64,000 nt of DNA from Spirodela intermedia (GCA_902729315.2 LR746269.1:6402501-6466500); one strand, 5' to 3'; positions 24,755 to 37,655 are shown, counted from the stretch's first letter. The notes: a model not told the origin generated them from the sequence alone. Made by a program: numbers and translations.

Positions 24755-27257
24755 CAACTTAGGAAGTATTAATAAGGTCTTATCAAGAACTTTGAAGACT
24801 AATTCTACATATATGGTCCTTCATCAAGATCCATATTATGAAAAATAATTCTAATAAAAGATGTTAGATTTCTTATAAATTTTGAGATATAAAAATTCTA
24901 TAATCATACTCTCAAGCCATATATAATAAGAAAGTGGCTATTGAATAAAGAAATAAAATAAGATTCAATTTTAGCCATATTAGATGTCTCACATATAGAG
25001 GTGATGGAAGAACTTGATATACAAATGATTTACAAAATATGAACTACTTTATCTCTAAGTCAGATCTTATCAACATTGTTCATAAATAATCAAATCAAAC
25101 TACTCTGTATAATGTAAAGACTTTACTTAATTTAATGGGGTAGAAATCTCAAAAGAATGATCAAAGTTTCCACAATATGTCCACTTAACTAATAATCAAT
25201 CAGTTTTGAATTAAACATTTTAATATCATAAATGTTGAAAAACTTTTAGTGATAAAAAAGTTATGCTCAAAATGTATGAATGCTGATTTTAGGATCTTAA
25301 ATGTAGGAATTTCCTTGGTCCATACTAATGCACTCAAGGATATAGCCATCATCAACATTTATGATCATACTTGAATAAAATAATGTTAATATTATAAAAT
25401 TGTGTCATACACATGCTTGGCACTCATCAAAAATATAATGTAAAACTTATTTAAATTAAATAAATGAGTGCATCAAAATTCAAAGAATTTAATTTTTAAT
25501 AATTTTATTTTTTTCTAAGTCAAAATGATCCATTTATTCATATGATTTGAATATTTTTTAGCTTCAAAAATATGTCACAAATATGGCATGCCACCACTCT
25601 ACGGAAATTTGACCAAATAAGTAATACAACTCAACAAAGAATGTATCAATATTTGATGATTTTGATTTTTTATATATTATACAAAATTAACAATTATTTA
25701 TTTTAAAGTATCAAGCACATGCACGACCAAGGACCACTCAACTAATTATTTGATGGCTGCTCAAGCCATTATGCTCATCATGAAAATAGGGCTTCCACTC
25801 AAAAATTAAGGTTAAAGAAAGTTCAAAAAATAGAGCACATAACTCTCCCACATTGTCTTTTCCTCCTTCAAGAACTTCAAAGAAATCTTTGAGAAACTAA
25901 GTTATAAATTTAATTTCTTCAAGTTGCTACAACTCTTGATATTCATCTTCTATTGCATGTCTTCCTCAACAAACAAAAAAAATCAAATTAACAGCTTATT
26001 CAAAAGGATGTGTAAATTATTTGAAGTTTGTACAACATCTTTATATTAAGTATGCATTTGTTAAGACTCCCATAAGTACTAGTCACAAGATTTAAATGCT
26101 AACTATAGTCTTAATATTTAGTGTGAGGAGATAGACTCTATGAAGATTGAAATAGGCTTGAAAATGATGTTCATCTAATGAAATCAACTATAATCTTCAA
26201 ACAATAATATTAGAAATAAGATAATGATCATAGAAGTAGATGTAGGCATAAAGTAAGTGAACCACTACGAAAATTCATGTCATAATTTTTATCTACGATT
26301 TGATCTGATTCATCTTAGGTGAGATATTATGAGACATACAAGTAATATAAACTAAAATCTATGAGTTCTGATTGAGCATGATGAGTCAAATCATGGTAAG
26401 CCAAATCATGTGTTAAGTCATTGCAATCAGAATAGCTCAAAAGAAAATATTTATAAGAACAACATAATAAGTTTGAGAATCAATTCACCCCTCTTGATTT
26501 GCCTACCTAATCTATTAGGGACTTGAGAAATATCACATGATGTAAAGACCATGATCTGGTGCCAACCAAAATCTACACACACCATAGAGAAATCTCTAGA
26601 AAGTCTTGGAATAACTATTAAAGGTTGGACCATGGCAATATAAATAATACCTTGTAAAGACATCTTTTGTTGAACTTATTACTCAAAACCCAAATAATAA
26701 GACTCAAAGACTAAGCAAATACTATCAAATCAATTCCTACCTAATACCCCTTTAAACAAAGTCTAATTTCTCAAATCAAATTCTCTTTTATTTTTTATGT
26801 GTCTCTTTTAGTTAGATATGATCTAATTTGAAAGTTCCAACTATTTTGTGAGGAAGAGTCATATCATACCATAATTTAGATTATCCAAGTAATAAAACCT
26901 AAAATATCAACTTGCCAATGAGAGAGGGTAGGGTAACCTTAGAACAAACCATATTGAGAAATAGTGAACAAAATAATACCAACTAATTTTGATTTTGATA
27001 TAACACAGTAGTAAGAAGAATCATAGATAAAAATATTTACTCATTCATCTTGCCAATGAACATGAGTTCTAGTCAAAAGCACTCAAAGTAGTTCAATATA
27101 GAATTATTGTAATAGTTTTTAGGCAAGTTGAAAAATAAAAATGAAGTGAATTGATGACTTGAAAGGTTTCAAGACTGACAAGCTTAGATAAAAAATTCAT
27201 GTGCTCTTAAATCTAACAAGGTCAATCATCTAGGAGTAATATTGTGGAGTAGATTAG
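24755..27257. other. AT-rich, transposon-like DNA without a defined element
   Basis: No intact gene. A 70-codon minus-strand frame at 26451-26663 is unrecognised. Dense stops and AT content suggest old retrotransposon debris, but no LTR pair or enzyme motif could be fixed. Confidence 0.45.
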
Positions 27258-27262
27258 TATAG

Positions 27263-27528
27263 TGATACAATCTCCTCCTCTCCTCTTGGACAATGAAGTG
27301 AAAAAGATCAATTGATTCAACAAATATAGAGAAATTAATGTAACATGTGAGAATTAGTTTGAGAGAATTGATCAATCTCTACTCTTAGTTCTCTTCTTCT
27401 AAGATACTCTTTCTTATTCATAGGGAAAGAGTATTTATATTACTTAACTTACTTTTTCTCTAATGTTCATTATAGAAGTTTCTAAATTGTTCACTTATGA
27501 CGAAAATATCTTGAGGGATACCATATCA
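27263..27528 (-). repeat. Left (3') LTR, 266 bp
   Basis: Starts TGATAC and ends CCATATCA on the plus strand. It shares ACATGTGAGAATTAGTT and TCTTAGTTCTCTTCTTC with the right LTR. Confidence 0.85.
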
Positions 27529-30038
27529 ATACTCCCCTAGTCAAAATCTATATTGTCCTCAAGGTGGAAGCTAAGAAATCATTGTATAATATCTAAAATT
27601 ATGTTCCATGTAGCTTCAAAATTTTCTAAATATGCCAATTTGATGAGGACCTATGGTCAACTAATTGTAAGTTGAATTGATTGACATAACTTTGGCACAA
27701 ATTTCTAATCAAACTCTTATTTTAAATTTAGAGGAAGTGGTTACACACAATCTTAGGGTTACAACACCCTTGGATCTAGTGATATTTTCTTATTAATCTT
27801 AATGAGATTAATCTTAATTATTTCAGATATTTTTTTTATAGTTGTAAACTGAGACAAAGCATCTACTACCTTATTATACTTCTCTTCTTTAAATCTGATT
27901 TCAAAATCTATGTTCATTAGTTTAACTAGTCACCTATGATAAGAATATAGGGTAGTAGGCATTGCATCTCAGAGTTGATCAAAATTATTTTGAGTGACTT
28001 GATTCTAATAAAATGAATATATATATTCAATAATTTAATCATAGGTATTGAAATTGATAAATATTTTATGTCATCAAGTTCTTATATGATCTTCTTAATT
28101 TCATCCTTTAGATAAGGTGAATATTTATACAATCTCATAGTGACCTATTTAACTCTGAGGTAGATGTGGATTAAATGATTTCTCTCTTGTAGGAAGTACT
28201 TCAATTAGAGGAAAAAATACTTGTGAAAATTGACTCTAGATAGTAAATTCAATTTTTTTATTTAATTTTTTTTATAATTTTTTGAGAAGTTGTTACTTGA
28301 TATAATTTTAGTAAAAAATTTTGTTTCTTCTTGATTAGTTTTTTCATAGCATTTAATAAGATATCAGCTTTTGACAAACTCAGATCTATTTTCAGAGTTT
28401 TTACTTTCTCATCCACCATAAATTTCATGATTAATAGTCACCAATGAACATGTATCCATCATTACATGCCAAGCATGAAGTCCATGCTCCTTAACTATAG
28501 AGGTAAAAAAATCTTAAATAATAATATGTCCTTATAATTTTAGAGGAACATCTTTACAATTATCATAATCTTTGACTATGTGTCCATTACTCATAATGCT
28601 TTTATAGTACATAGATTCATTTATATGTAATCTAAGTTCCTTCAATATACCCACACATATGAAATTATGTGTGGCCTCACAATCTATTATAATAGTAACA
28701 TCTTGCCATTACAAGGTCATTTTTAACCACATTGATCATAGTTGTGTAAGTCTAACACTAAATTTAATGATATATATGTGTAGTAAGTAATCTTACCTCC
28801 TTGTTGTATGATTCTTCTAGATCAGCTCAATTAGCTTATGATTCTTGTTGAACCAATTTATCATAAGTATAAATAATTAAAATGTGAAAAAACTTCTTAC
28901 AACAGTGACCATATCTATATTTGTCATCACAATAGAAACATAAGCCTCTGATTTGTATTCATTTACTTCAACATTCATTAACTAAATTATTATTTCTACT
29001 TGTATTGAAAAGGTATGACTTTTATTCTAGTTTATTTACTTCATATTGTGTTGACTTGTAAGAAGAATCAGGTCTTTTCTTAGCATTTCGTATAAAAATT
29101 CATCTTAACATAGGTAATCTTATTATTCTTGGTGTGTAGCCAAATATTAAATATGTCTTCGTTCTTGTTTGCTTTGGTAGATTGATAGTATGTGTAAGTG
29201 TTCCTCTACTTTCAATAAAACATAATTCTTAGTAATCTCACTAATTTAGTTTTAGATAATTCATATTGAATTTTTGGCTTCATACCTTTCAGATATGTTT
29301 GTTCCACAATTCATTCTGAAATATTGAGGAAAAAGGTGGATAAGCATTCAAATTCTTCTCTCTATGTAGATATTGATCCTTCATACTTAATATCAAGAAA
29401 GTTTTATCAATTATTGAAATATGTTTTTAGATTTAAAAGTTCCAAAATGCTTCTCAAGATGAACTTGAAAATTTTATCAATTATTGAATGAATATTAGTC
29501 TTCCGTATAAATGTACCATTCCAATTATATGTCATGCAAGTGCATAATGATTACCTCCATTTTTTCCTCTTCTTGTATTTTATTGATCTGAAAACACCAT
29601 TATACACATTAGAGCCATTCTTCAATATTGACTCCTATGAAAATTTTAAGTTCTCATTTTATTGTTTGCCAATTTCCATCTAAAACATGATTTAGAGTTG
29701 GCACAAAGGTTGATACCTCAAGTTGTGGATTAATTCTTTCATGTTGATCATTCTTTTGAGAGTTATTGGCCAATTGAGATGCCATTCTTCATGTTGAATC
29801 CCTCTTTTCTAATGTTAAAAGCTTTTTCTTGATTGAGTTCTTGAATTCGTCAAACTTGTCATTCATTTGTTGAATGAATTTTGTTAACATATCTATTGAT
29901 TTAGACTTTGATTTATTTAGCTCCTTCCTTGTATATCATTGTTCTTTCTTAATATCTTATGCATCTACCTCAAATGTCTCTATGCAGTTTTATGTAATTC
30001 TCAATCCGATACTTCCACGATGATGCTCTAATACCACT

Positions 30039-30303
30039 TGATATGATCCCTTCCTCTCCTCTCAGACAATCAAGGAAAAAAGATCAATAAATTCCAGAAA
30101 AATAGAGAAAATAATATAACATGTGAGAATTAGTTATAGATAATCTTTACTTTCCACTCTTAGTTCTCTTCTTCCAAGATACCCCCTCTTATTCATAGTG
30201 ATGGGGTATTTATACTGCTCAACCTACTCTTTTCCTAATATTCACTTTAGAAGCTTCTAGATTGTTCACTTACAACAAGCATGTCTTAATGAGTATCATA
30301 TCT
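30039..30303 (-). repeat. Right (5') LTR, 265 bp
   Basis: Starts TGATATGATCCC and ends near CATATCT on the plus strand. The last base differs from the left LTR. The primer-binding site lies immediately inside, at 30021-30036. Confidence 0.85.
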
Positions 30304-30308
30304 TATAG

Positions 30309-31309
30309 AAAACAAAAATAATAGATAGAATTATTATGTGTAATATGAGAGTGGAAAAATTTCAACAAATAATCTATAACTTCAAGATATCAATACATTG
30401 GCTCATTATAATTTAGAAAGATGATGTGGAGAAACTCTATGTGGTAGTCCCTTTAAGGAGAGACATAAAATTCTCTACTAAAATAGGTGACAAATTCTCT
30501 TTGTCCAAGTTCTACCACAAACAAAGAGTAATATTATGTAATTGATATCGTTGAACTTTATGAGGTAAAATTTTCCATCTGAATTATATTAAGGAAGCAA
30601 TTCAAATGAATTAGAGGTGGGAGATACCATATAACACTTGCTTAAAAAAACTTACCAAGATTTTGGAAGTAAAAATTTAATGATCATTATGAGTGTTGTT
30701 TGTTTTAGTTATGACAGACACTGATAACAATGATCAAAGAGACATTTATTGAACTAATGTAAAGCATATAGATAAGTGAATGCATATTATTTGATTCTTA
30801 ACTGATTAGGAGTTTCATCAATGAATACTAGAGAGAAATTTAATCCAAATCCAACACAAACCAAAGCTGTAGGCCCAATTATTTTGAATTAGAAAAAAAG
30901 TATTTTTGTCACAAAAATAAAAAAACACGACTAGTAGAAATTTAATGTAAACCTAAAATGAACCAAAGCTGTGGACTTCATTATTTTGAACCAGAAAAAA
31001 AATATTGTGATAGCAAGGACAGAAATATTGAATAAAGACAACAACTTAAAAAAGTTGGCCCATAACTTTTAAAGCTAGGTTCAATTATTCTAAAAGTTGG
31101 ACTAAAGAAAGCAACTCGGACATGAATACTTCTAAAAGTTAAAGTCTCCCATGAATTATCATAAAAAACAATGGAGTCTGAGCTGAAATTATTTGAGAAA
31201 TCTGGAACCCGGAAAAAATAAATAATAAATAACTGCAAAGTACAATTGGGGAGCTATAAGCTTAAAAAAATAGACTCGAAAATCAGTCATGAAATGAATG
31301 TGATCGTGC
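30309..31309. other. AT-rich spacer, no gene
   Basis: No supported coding sequence. An imperfect repeated block is visible near 30838-30900 and 30938-31005 (ACCAAAGCTGT...ATTATTTTGAA...AGAAAAAAA). Confidence 0.5.
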
Positions 31310-32770
31310 AGCCACCACCACTGATGAACATGAACTCCACGCACCCTGAGCAAAGAGAAAATTTGCAGGAACTGCTCATATGTATGGTGGTATTTGGGGT
31401 CCTCCCCTGTGGACAACATTTCTGCCACCGATTATAATGGCACTCCAAAAAGATCTCATCTATCAAAAACATTCGGCACCTGTGTCGAACGATGCTGGAA
31501 TCAAGTCAAATTCTGTCCCTTTCATATCCAACTTCATCACCACAAAATCTGCCATACTAACTGTGTTCTTCAACCACTCAACAAAATCAAAGACCTGAAT
31601 ATTTTCTACATTGCTGGTCGTCTTCAGGCTTTAGGTACCTTCAGTAGATCGAATCCTAGCCATTCCTCGACCGTTCACTTCTGTCTTCTGATCTGAATCA
31701 TCACTCATCTCAAAAGAGAGCGTCTCATTGCGCACCCAGGCAGCATAGGGGAGCAATGACACTCCCTTCTTCGATCCATACTCACTGTGGTATGTCCTAT
31801 CAGTCTCGATTGCATAAACTTCAAAGATCTTACTCTTCTTTGGATACTGTTTCTCAAACCAACTTCCAACGCTGGATCTATAGCCTCGGGCATCCACATC
31901 AATATACACATACCTGCTTTCGAAAATCATGTCCACCATTGAGGCGAGAAACTTTTCTCCATATTTCTCTTCAGTGTGATCCAGGGCTTCAGAGGATCCT
32001 CTTTAATCTGCGGTTCGGCGGAATACAGCAGCTTTAATTTATGTTCCAGAATGGAGAACTTATTAGTAGAAATGGCAACAAGAGAACCATCTTCCTCGGC
32101 CTGTTTCATCTCATGTTCATCTCGGCCACATTACCTCTCTCCTTCCGCAGGATTGCTTCAGACTTTAGCCGAGGGATCGAATCCATCAATGTTAGCGGCT
32201 CCTAACCAACTTAAAGCCAGGGAAACTGCCCAGAAAAGAATGGAGACTGTACAGAACTGATTCGAACCCTTCGGATTTCATTATCCACGAAATTTCTAGA
32301 GCAAGACTTGCCGGCCATTTTGGCAGCTCGACTGTATCGCAACATGAGAAAATAAAATCGAATGTGTTGTTACCAAACGGCTGGTCGAAGATGTCACCAG
32401 AAGTGACTAGCGGCGAGCATTTATTTTCAGAGATCCCCACAGAATCTGGCACCCAAATCTCCTTCAACGCCAAAGACCTCTTGCCCGCGCGTCCACGCAC
32501 AGGGACTTGGAGTTCAGCGCAAGAAAACCACCCGTGATCAGGTCCACAGTGCCTTGCGCCACTCCTTTCCGAACCACACGGTACTTGCAGACCCTTCCAT
32601 ACCGCAGACGAAGACGCCGACGCCAGCGAAAGTGATCCTCCCGTTCGAGGGGGAAGAAGCAGAAGTTCTCGTAATCACAATGCTCTCCGTAGACAGTGAT
32701 AACGTACGCGAAGCGGAGGACGAGGACGAGAAACTCCGCGAAACAGCAACCTAACGAGAAGATTCCCCAT
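31310..32770 (-). pseudogene. Decayed methyltransferase-like gene (plant DUF7870/SAM-dependent methyltransferase-like family)
   Basis: Minus-strand fragments in several frames line up as one protein. They are MGNLLVRLLFRG, then FAYVITVYGEHCDYENFCFF, NSKSLCVDARA, LALKEIWVPDSVGIS, FGNNTFDFIFSCCD, KEDPLKPWITLKRN, FLASMVDMIFESRYVYIDVD, KKGVSLLPYAAWVRNETLSF, ADFVVMKLDMKGTEFDLIP, FLIDEIFLECHYNRWQKCCP, and finally the family-typical HVHQWW near 31310. Order and spacing match the plant methyltransferase-like family that includes Arabidopsis At5g40830 (from memory). Frame changes occur near 32730, 32490, 32194, 32160, 31945, 31470 and 31400, and an in-frame TAA lies at 31633-31631. With that many lesions, and intact genes around it, this is a pseudogene rather than sequencing error. 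No introns are evident. Confidence 0.8.
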
Positions 32771-34023
32771 TGAGCTCGACTTAGCCGAATGCCTCCATGG
32801 CCGATTGCCGAAAGAACCAAGCAATGAAACGCAGAATTCCAATCGCATGTGGAAGAAACCTCGAGATTGATGCCTTGCACTCTGCCGAACACTAGCCAGA
32901 GCAGTCACAGAGGGAGGAAAGAGAGAGGAGAGAGAGAGAGAGAGGAGCGAGAGCGTTAACCTCAATAAATATCACTGTACTTAATCTAAATATCGATAAT
33001 GCAATCCAAGAGTCACGGAGCACTAACCTCGCGCCATTTTGCCAGTGGAACGCCGTCCAATGGTTACTGTGGGCGGATGACGGCGGTACCACCCGCTGCA
33101 GCCGGTTTCACATTCGCGGCAGATCCGACGTGGGGACATCTGGATGGTGGAGTGGACCCCACAGTTGACCGGAGAAAACGCGTTTTTATCCACGTCATGT
33201 CGCATCATCAGATATATCCGCTCCGCCGAACTGATTGCGGCCTGAGTTGGGTGGCAATCAATATCGTCATTATTTAATTTATATTTCAGGATATTTTTCT
33301 CGAAATATGCGTCACATATTATCGATATTTAATTTAATACCATCCAGCCTTCTGAGTATCCTCGCTACCTCGGTGCCACGTGCGACTGGCCAGGATACTT
33401 CTGGGTGACCTGGATTAGAGGGCTTAGGAAGACGTTGTCATTAATTATCGAAAGAAGAGAGTTATTGCTGCGGGGTGGTGGGGAGACAAAGTGGATGACG
33501 TCGCTTCACACGTGAGACACGTCAGTAAAAGGACCGCACTGTTGGATCCGAGGTGGGAGAGGTTCATGCCATGCCACGTAGCAGAGTCTCCTCTGTCTCC
33601 GTAGGCCAGTAAGTACAAAGGCGAGGAAAGAGGAGGAGTTGGTAGGTCAATGTCGCAGAGTGAAAGAGGGCCCACCGGAAATTAAGAAAATAGCTTTCAT
33701 CAGGAAGGTGGTCACCGCCGAGAGTTGACCAAGACTTTTCAACTCTTCCCTCCATTCGCTACAACAAGTAGGTGTTAGGTTCCAAAAAGAAATCCCGACT
33801 CAATGGTGGGTGTTGTCGTTACGCGGACAGTCAAGTTTTCTTGTCCGAACGGGGAACGAGAAGGAAGAGCTCACATGAGGAAGGAACCTGCGAATCGTCT
33901 CTCTTTCTCTCTCTCTCTTGCTCATCTGTGCACAGACGAGCACAAGTGGTACTGGATCTCCTTCAACCAACATTATCGAAGACGAGAGAAAGAATGTACA
34001 GAGCCCGTCGGAGGGATCTCATC
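32771..34023. other. Intergenic stretch with GA run, no gene
   Basis: Contains a GA microsatellite (about 32920-32945) in the former leader of the pseudogene. GC-rich promoter-like sequence follows at about 33000-33260, then the WRKY 3' flank up to 34023. No coding frame with family content was found. Confidence 0.5.
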
Positions 34024-35903
34024 TCAGCAGAGGAGAGACTCCACGAAGAGGTCGTCTCTGGGCTCTTCCTTCGCTCTGGAGAAGAACGACTCCGGGGGGT
34101 TTGAGAAGGAGAAGCCCCCCTGCTGAGTCTGCACCATCTCCAGAGTGAACGGAGCTTGACCGCCGGAAGACTGGTTTCTGCCGGAGAAGGAGTTGCCGGC
34201 GGTGGCGGAGGGCCTGATGGCGGTCACAGCTGCGGCGGCGGCGCCTTCCCCGGGGAATCTGACGGCCGGCAGGCCGCTGCCGCGGGCGACGGGGACGTCG
34301 TGGTTGTGCTTCCCCTCGTAGGTGGTGATCACCGCCCTCAGATCATGGGAAGCTCTCTCTACTTGCTTCCTCACCGGGCAACCCATGCTGGTGCATTTGT
34401 AGTAGCTCCTGCAGAGCCCAGAAATGGAAAGTTTAAGAACATCCCCCCTCGAGAGAGAAACGAAACCGCAGAGGGTTTAGACTGCAGAGAGGGAGGGGGA
34501 GAGGAGGAGATTCAAACCTCGGGTTAGGATTCCCCTTCACCACTTTCTGCCCGTACTTCCTCCATCTGTATCCATCGTCAAGGATGTCGATGTCGCTCGT
34601 GGTCTGGACTACCACTCTCGGCTCCCTCGCCGCCTTGTTCGCCGGAGCTGAGATCCCCTCGTGTTCTCCATTCTTCCTGAGAAAACCAGAAAAACACCAT
34701 GCTGAAGCCGTCTCCCCTGAGGAAATCTACAGGAAAGGAGGGAATGAAATCTTTAAGTTGAGACTTACCGGCGCTTGGCGTCTGGTTCGTCGTCGTCGTC
34801 GATCTCCTCACCGCCGAAGGAGAGCGAAGAATTCTCCGGCGTGGCGGGGGAGTCGACCACCGCCGCCGATCCGCAGGCCGTGGGGTGGCAGATCTGCTGG
34901 GAATACGAATTCCTCCTCGTGCACTGTGGCTTCGGATGGTTATGGTGGCCCTTGTAGATGATCTCCGTAATCACCCCCTCCATGTTCTTCTCCACCTTCT
35001 TCTTCGTCGGACAATTAGGATAAGTGCACTTGTAGTAGCTGCGGGGGTTCTCGCTACCCTTCACCTGCTTCTGCCCGTACTTCCTCCAGTTGTACCCGTC
35101 GTCCAGTGACCTGCGTTCGTTGACTGCCTGAGCGCCATGGCCGGGATGGCAGGAGTCGGACTCGTACCCCACGGAGGAGACCTCGGGCGAGGAGTTCGTC
35201 TGATTCGGGAGCACCTGGTCCGGCGGCGGCGCTGCCGCCCTGTTGCTGGGTTCTTGATACATCCACTGCTTCTGCTTCTGCGTCTGCTTCTGCTGCTGCT
35301 GGGCGCCCTGCATCAAGAACCGAGAGAATCGAGAAGCTTTAAACCGGAGATTTGCCGAGGAGGAAGAAGACAGGAAGACTGAAACCGTGGCGATGGACCT
35401 ACCAGGGAGGTCGGGAAGGCGGAAGCGGAATCGCTGCTGGGGGCAGGATGGGTCTTGAAAGAGAAGTCGGGGAGAGAATTCGAGCTCGCCTTCCAGTTGA
35501 ACTGCTGAGCAGGAAGGGTTCCGGTGGTCGGAGACGACAAGACCTGCAAGGGGATGAGCTTCCCAGATCAGAAAATCGAAAATCTTCCCCACCGGAGAGA
35601 AAAAGAATCAGAAGACACAGATGGAACACTCACGCCGGAAGAGGAAAGGAGGACGGGGGAATCCAACAGCTCGGCGGGGCTGAGGCCGGCCAGCATAGAA
35701 AAGTAGGATGAAGGGGAGAGAGCCGCCGGCGAGATGGGCAGCGACGGCGGATGCAGAGACTTGAACTTGGGCATGCCGGCTCCAGCGAACCCGCAGCTCG
35801 CGGGCGGTGGCTTTGAGCAGTCGCTTGCGTCGCCCTGTATGCCCCCGTTGAGGAGCTCAGAGAAAGAGAAGCCAACGGGAGGGGATCCGGCGGCGGAAGC
35901 CAT
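34024..35903 (-). CDS. Group I WRKY transcription factor, WRKY33-like
   Basis: Five exons: 35903-35634, 35543-35403, 35307-34769, 34676-34518 and 34408-34024. Introns are 90-109 bp and the product is 497 aa. Two WRKYGQK domains are present. The N-terminal one (about 211-270) ends C-X4-C...HNH (CTYPNCP...HHNHP). The C-terminal one (about 355-414) has CTSMGCP...HNHDVP. The intron inside the second domain falls at the conserved NPR|SYYKC site. The N-terminus ([13 protein letters not shown] and SP at about 58, 63, 75 and 82) is the clustered Ser-Pro region that MAP kinases phosphorylate in WRKY33/WRKY25-type proteins. A Gln-rich tract ([14 protein letters not shown]) opens exon 3. These nuclear factors bind W-boxes (TTGAC) and drive defence and stress genes. 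A W-box palindrome lies just upstream, consistent with self-regulation. Confidence 0.95.
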
Positions 35904-36030
35904 GCGGGAGGGGCTTCGGACAGAGAGGAGACGAGCAAGCTTGGAGGAGGGTGAAGGTCATATCAGCCTCGCCCGTCACAAAGAAACTATTTTTGTAGGC
36001 AAAGGAGGCTTCTGGGAAATGGAGGAAGCT

Positions 36031-36048
36031 TTGACCAGAGATGGTCAA
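36031..36048 (-). promoter_or_regulatory. Palindromic pair of W-boxes upstream of the WRKY gene
   Basis: TTGACC (36031-36036) and GGTCAA (36043-36048) form inverted W-box cores separated by 6 bp, about 130 bp upstream of the WRKY start codon. WRKY33-type promoters are known to be bound by WRKY proteins. Function here is inference. Confidence 0.55.
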
Positions 36049-37479
36049 ACGTTTTCATTTGGGCTGATGAGGCAGAGGATAGCGCGTGCCGACCGCGACA
36101 CCCTTGGTTTTCATTCACCCCGTCCCAGTAATTCTGTACCCAACACTGAACTTCCGTCTGCTGTGGGCGGCCCAACTCGGCCGATACGAGAAGGCACAGA
36201 GTAACGTGAGCATCTTTAAAAGGGCGTGAAATTATATGCAACTTGCGAGCCTGTGGGCTATGGCCACTTGCGAGCCTGTAGGCCCCGCCCAGACACGTCT
36301 TTGCGACTCTTTGAGCCAAGACACGTGCCGCCTGCAGTCGTAGCGGCAGCTATCCCCGTTGGCGTGAACGACTCGTCTCTTACTGCCACGTCGGATAGCG
36401 TACGGGCCGACACTGCGGACTTAACCTCCTACTTAAATCCCAATGTTATTATTATTTTTATTTTATGTTCATTTTTAATATAAAGAGTAAAGTGGACTCG
36501 TCGGCTTATTGGGATGTATTATTTATTCTTCGTCGTAATTCATGCCGTAAATTTATTAATCATTTTTAAATATATTAATGGATAAAATTAAGCATATTAG
36601 TTAACACAAGGCCAAATAACTCGTAGATATCTCAATGCATAAAAAATATAGTGATAGCAGTCCAAACATAGTAAATATTCCATGAATAAAATAAATCCAT
36701 TCGCATATGTTATTATTATATTTTTTATATAATTCACGGGTGTGATTAAATAATTGTATGAAGAATGTTCGTGTGAAGGATTTGTCATCGTTCTTCACGG
36801 GCGCGCGGGCGTGCGTGTGTGGTGAGATACACATAGAGCGAGCGAGAGAGAGAGAGAGAGAGAGCACTTGCGCGGGCAACCGTGGTATGACCATGAATAT
36901 TAATGGGCTGGGAAAGCCCAAAGATTGGCCCAGTTGTTGAGTTGGGCTGGACATATGGCTTTTCTTGTCCCATAAGCATCAGATGGGCCAAGAAGTAACA
37001 AGTCTGAACCCGGCCCGTGGGCCGTTTTTTGGGCCCATGTCCAGGCACGTGCCGGGATTAGTGAACTTTTGGGGTCCAAGGCTTTGATAGTATTGAAGCC
37101 CAGGCCCACACGCTTGATACATTAATTTTTATATGAATTAATAATTTAATCGCATTACCACTAGGTATTGGTATCTATTTAACTTTGACGTGGGGTATAC
37201 TGTCCTTAAAATAGTATTTATTAAATAGGGACCGTTTAGTTATTCATATATATAATTAAAATTCTTTCGCTATATTCGCGTGTGTTTAAAATTTTAAAAA
37301 TACACTTTTAAACTAATATGGACAATAATTTAAAAGAAACCTCGACTCTCTTCCGAACCGAAAATCTTGGAATCGCGACTAGCTATGAGGAAACGGTCGG
37401 GCCGGCTCCGGGCTTCATAGCGCTATCTGGTCTGGGCCGGGCTCAGAGCCGGCCCGGCCCTGGGAAGTTTCTAGTTCAA
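36049..37479. other. Shared WRKY/COL divergent intergenic region
   Basis: The WRKY and COL genes are transcribed away from this interval. It holds a 14-bp direct repeat (ACTTGCGAGCCTGT at 36241 and 36266). A cluster of TGGGCC/GGCCCA sites lies at about 36927-37040 and a GA run at 36845-36863. It is otherwise AT-rich with no gene. Confidence 0.55.
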
Positions 37480-37487
37480 TGACGTCA
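37480..37487 (+). promoter_or_regulatory. TGACGTCA bZIP-type palindrome upstream of COL
   Basis: A perfect TGACGTCA palindrome (C-box/as-1-like) lies about 340 bp before the COL start codon. Its role is inferred from sequence alone. Confidence 0.4.
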
Positions 37488-37655
37488 GCGAGACGCCAAA
37501 GGGAAGACGACGGATATCTGCCGATCAGGAGATAAGCACGAGGACCGGGTCAGCAGAGTGGAAGTCAAACATTATCCCGCCCCACTTGGGATTTCGTCGG
37601 GCCCACTTCCGCCAACGTGGCGAAGCCTCCTCCCTTGGTGGCCATCTAGGTGGCC

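Larger units (their letters stand above)
27263..30303 (-). mobile_element. Internally deleted Ty3/gypsy LTR retrotransposon with target-site duplication
   Basis: The two LTRs (27263-27528 and 30039-30303) have TGATA...TATCA-type ends and are flanked by the identical 5-bp direct repeat TATAG (27258-27262 and 30304-30308). A primer-binding site TGGTATTAGAGCATCA (minus strand, 30021-30036) lies two bases from the right LTR. A purine tract CTAGGGGAGTAT (27529-27540) abuts the left LTR, so the element reads on the minus strand. In order it retains gag (including NIEEWL and EEEKMEV-like blocks), a zinc knuckle CFYCDDKYRYGHCC (about 28895-28948), a protease-like DCEATHNFI (about 28670-28697), the N-terminal edge of RT (YKYSPYLKDEIKKI, about 28091-28140) and the RNase H end (KVVDALSQ, about 27849-27880). 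Most of RT, RNase H and integrase is missing, and stops interrupt the rest, so it is non-autonomous. Confidence 0.88.
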
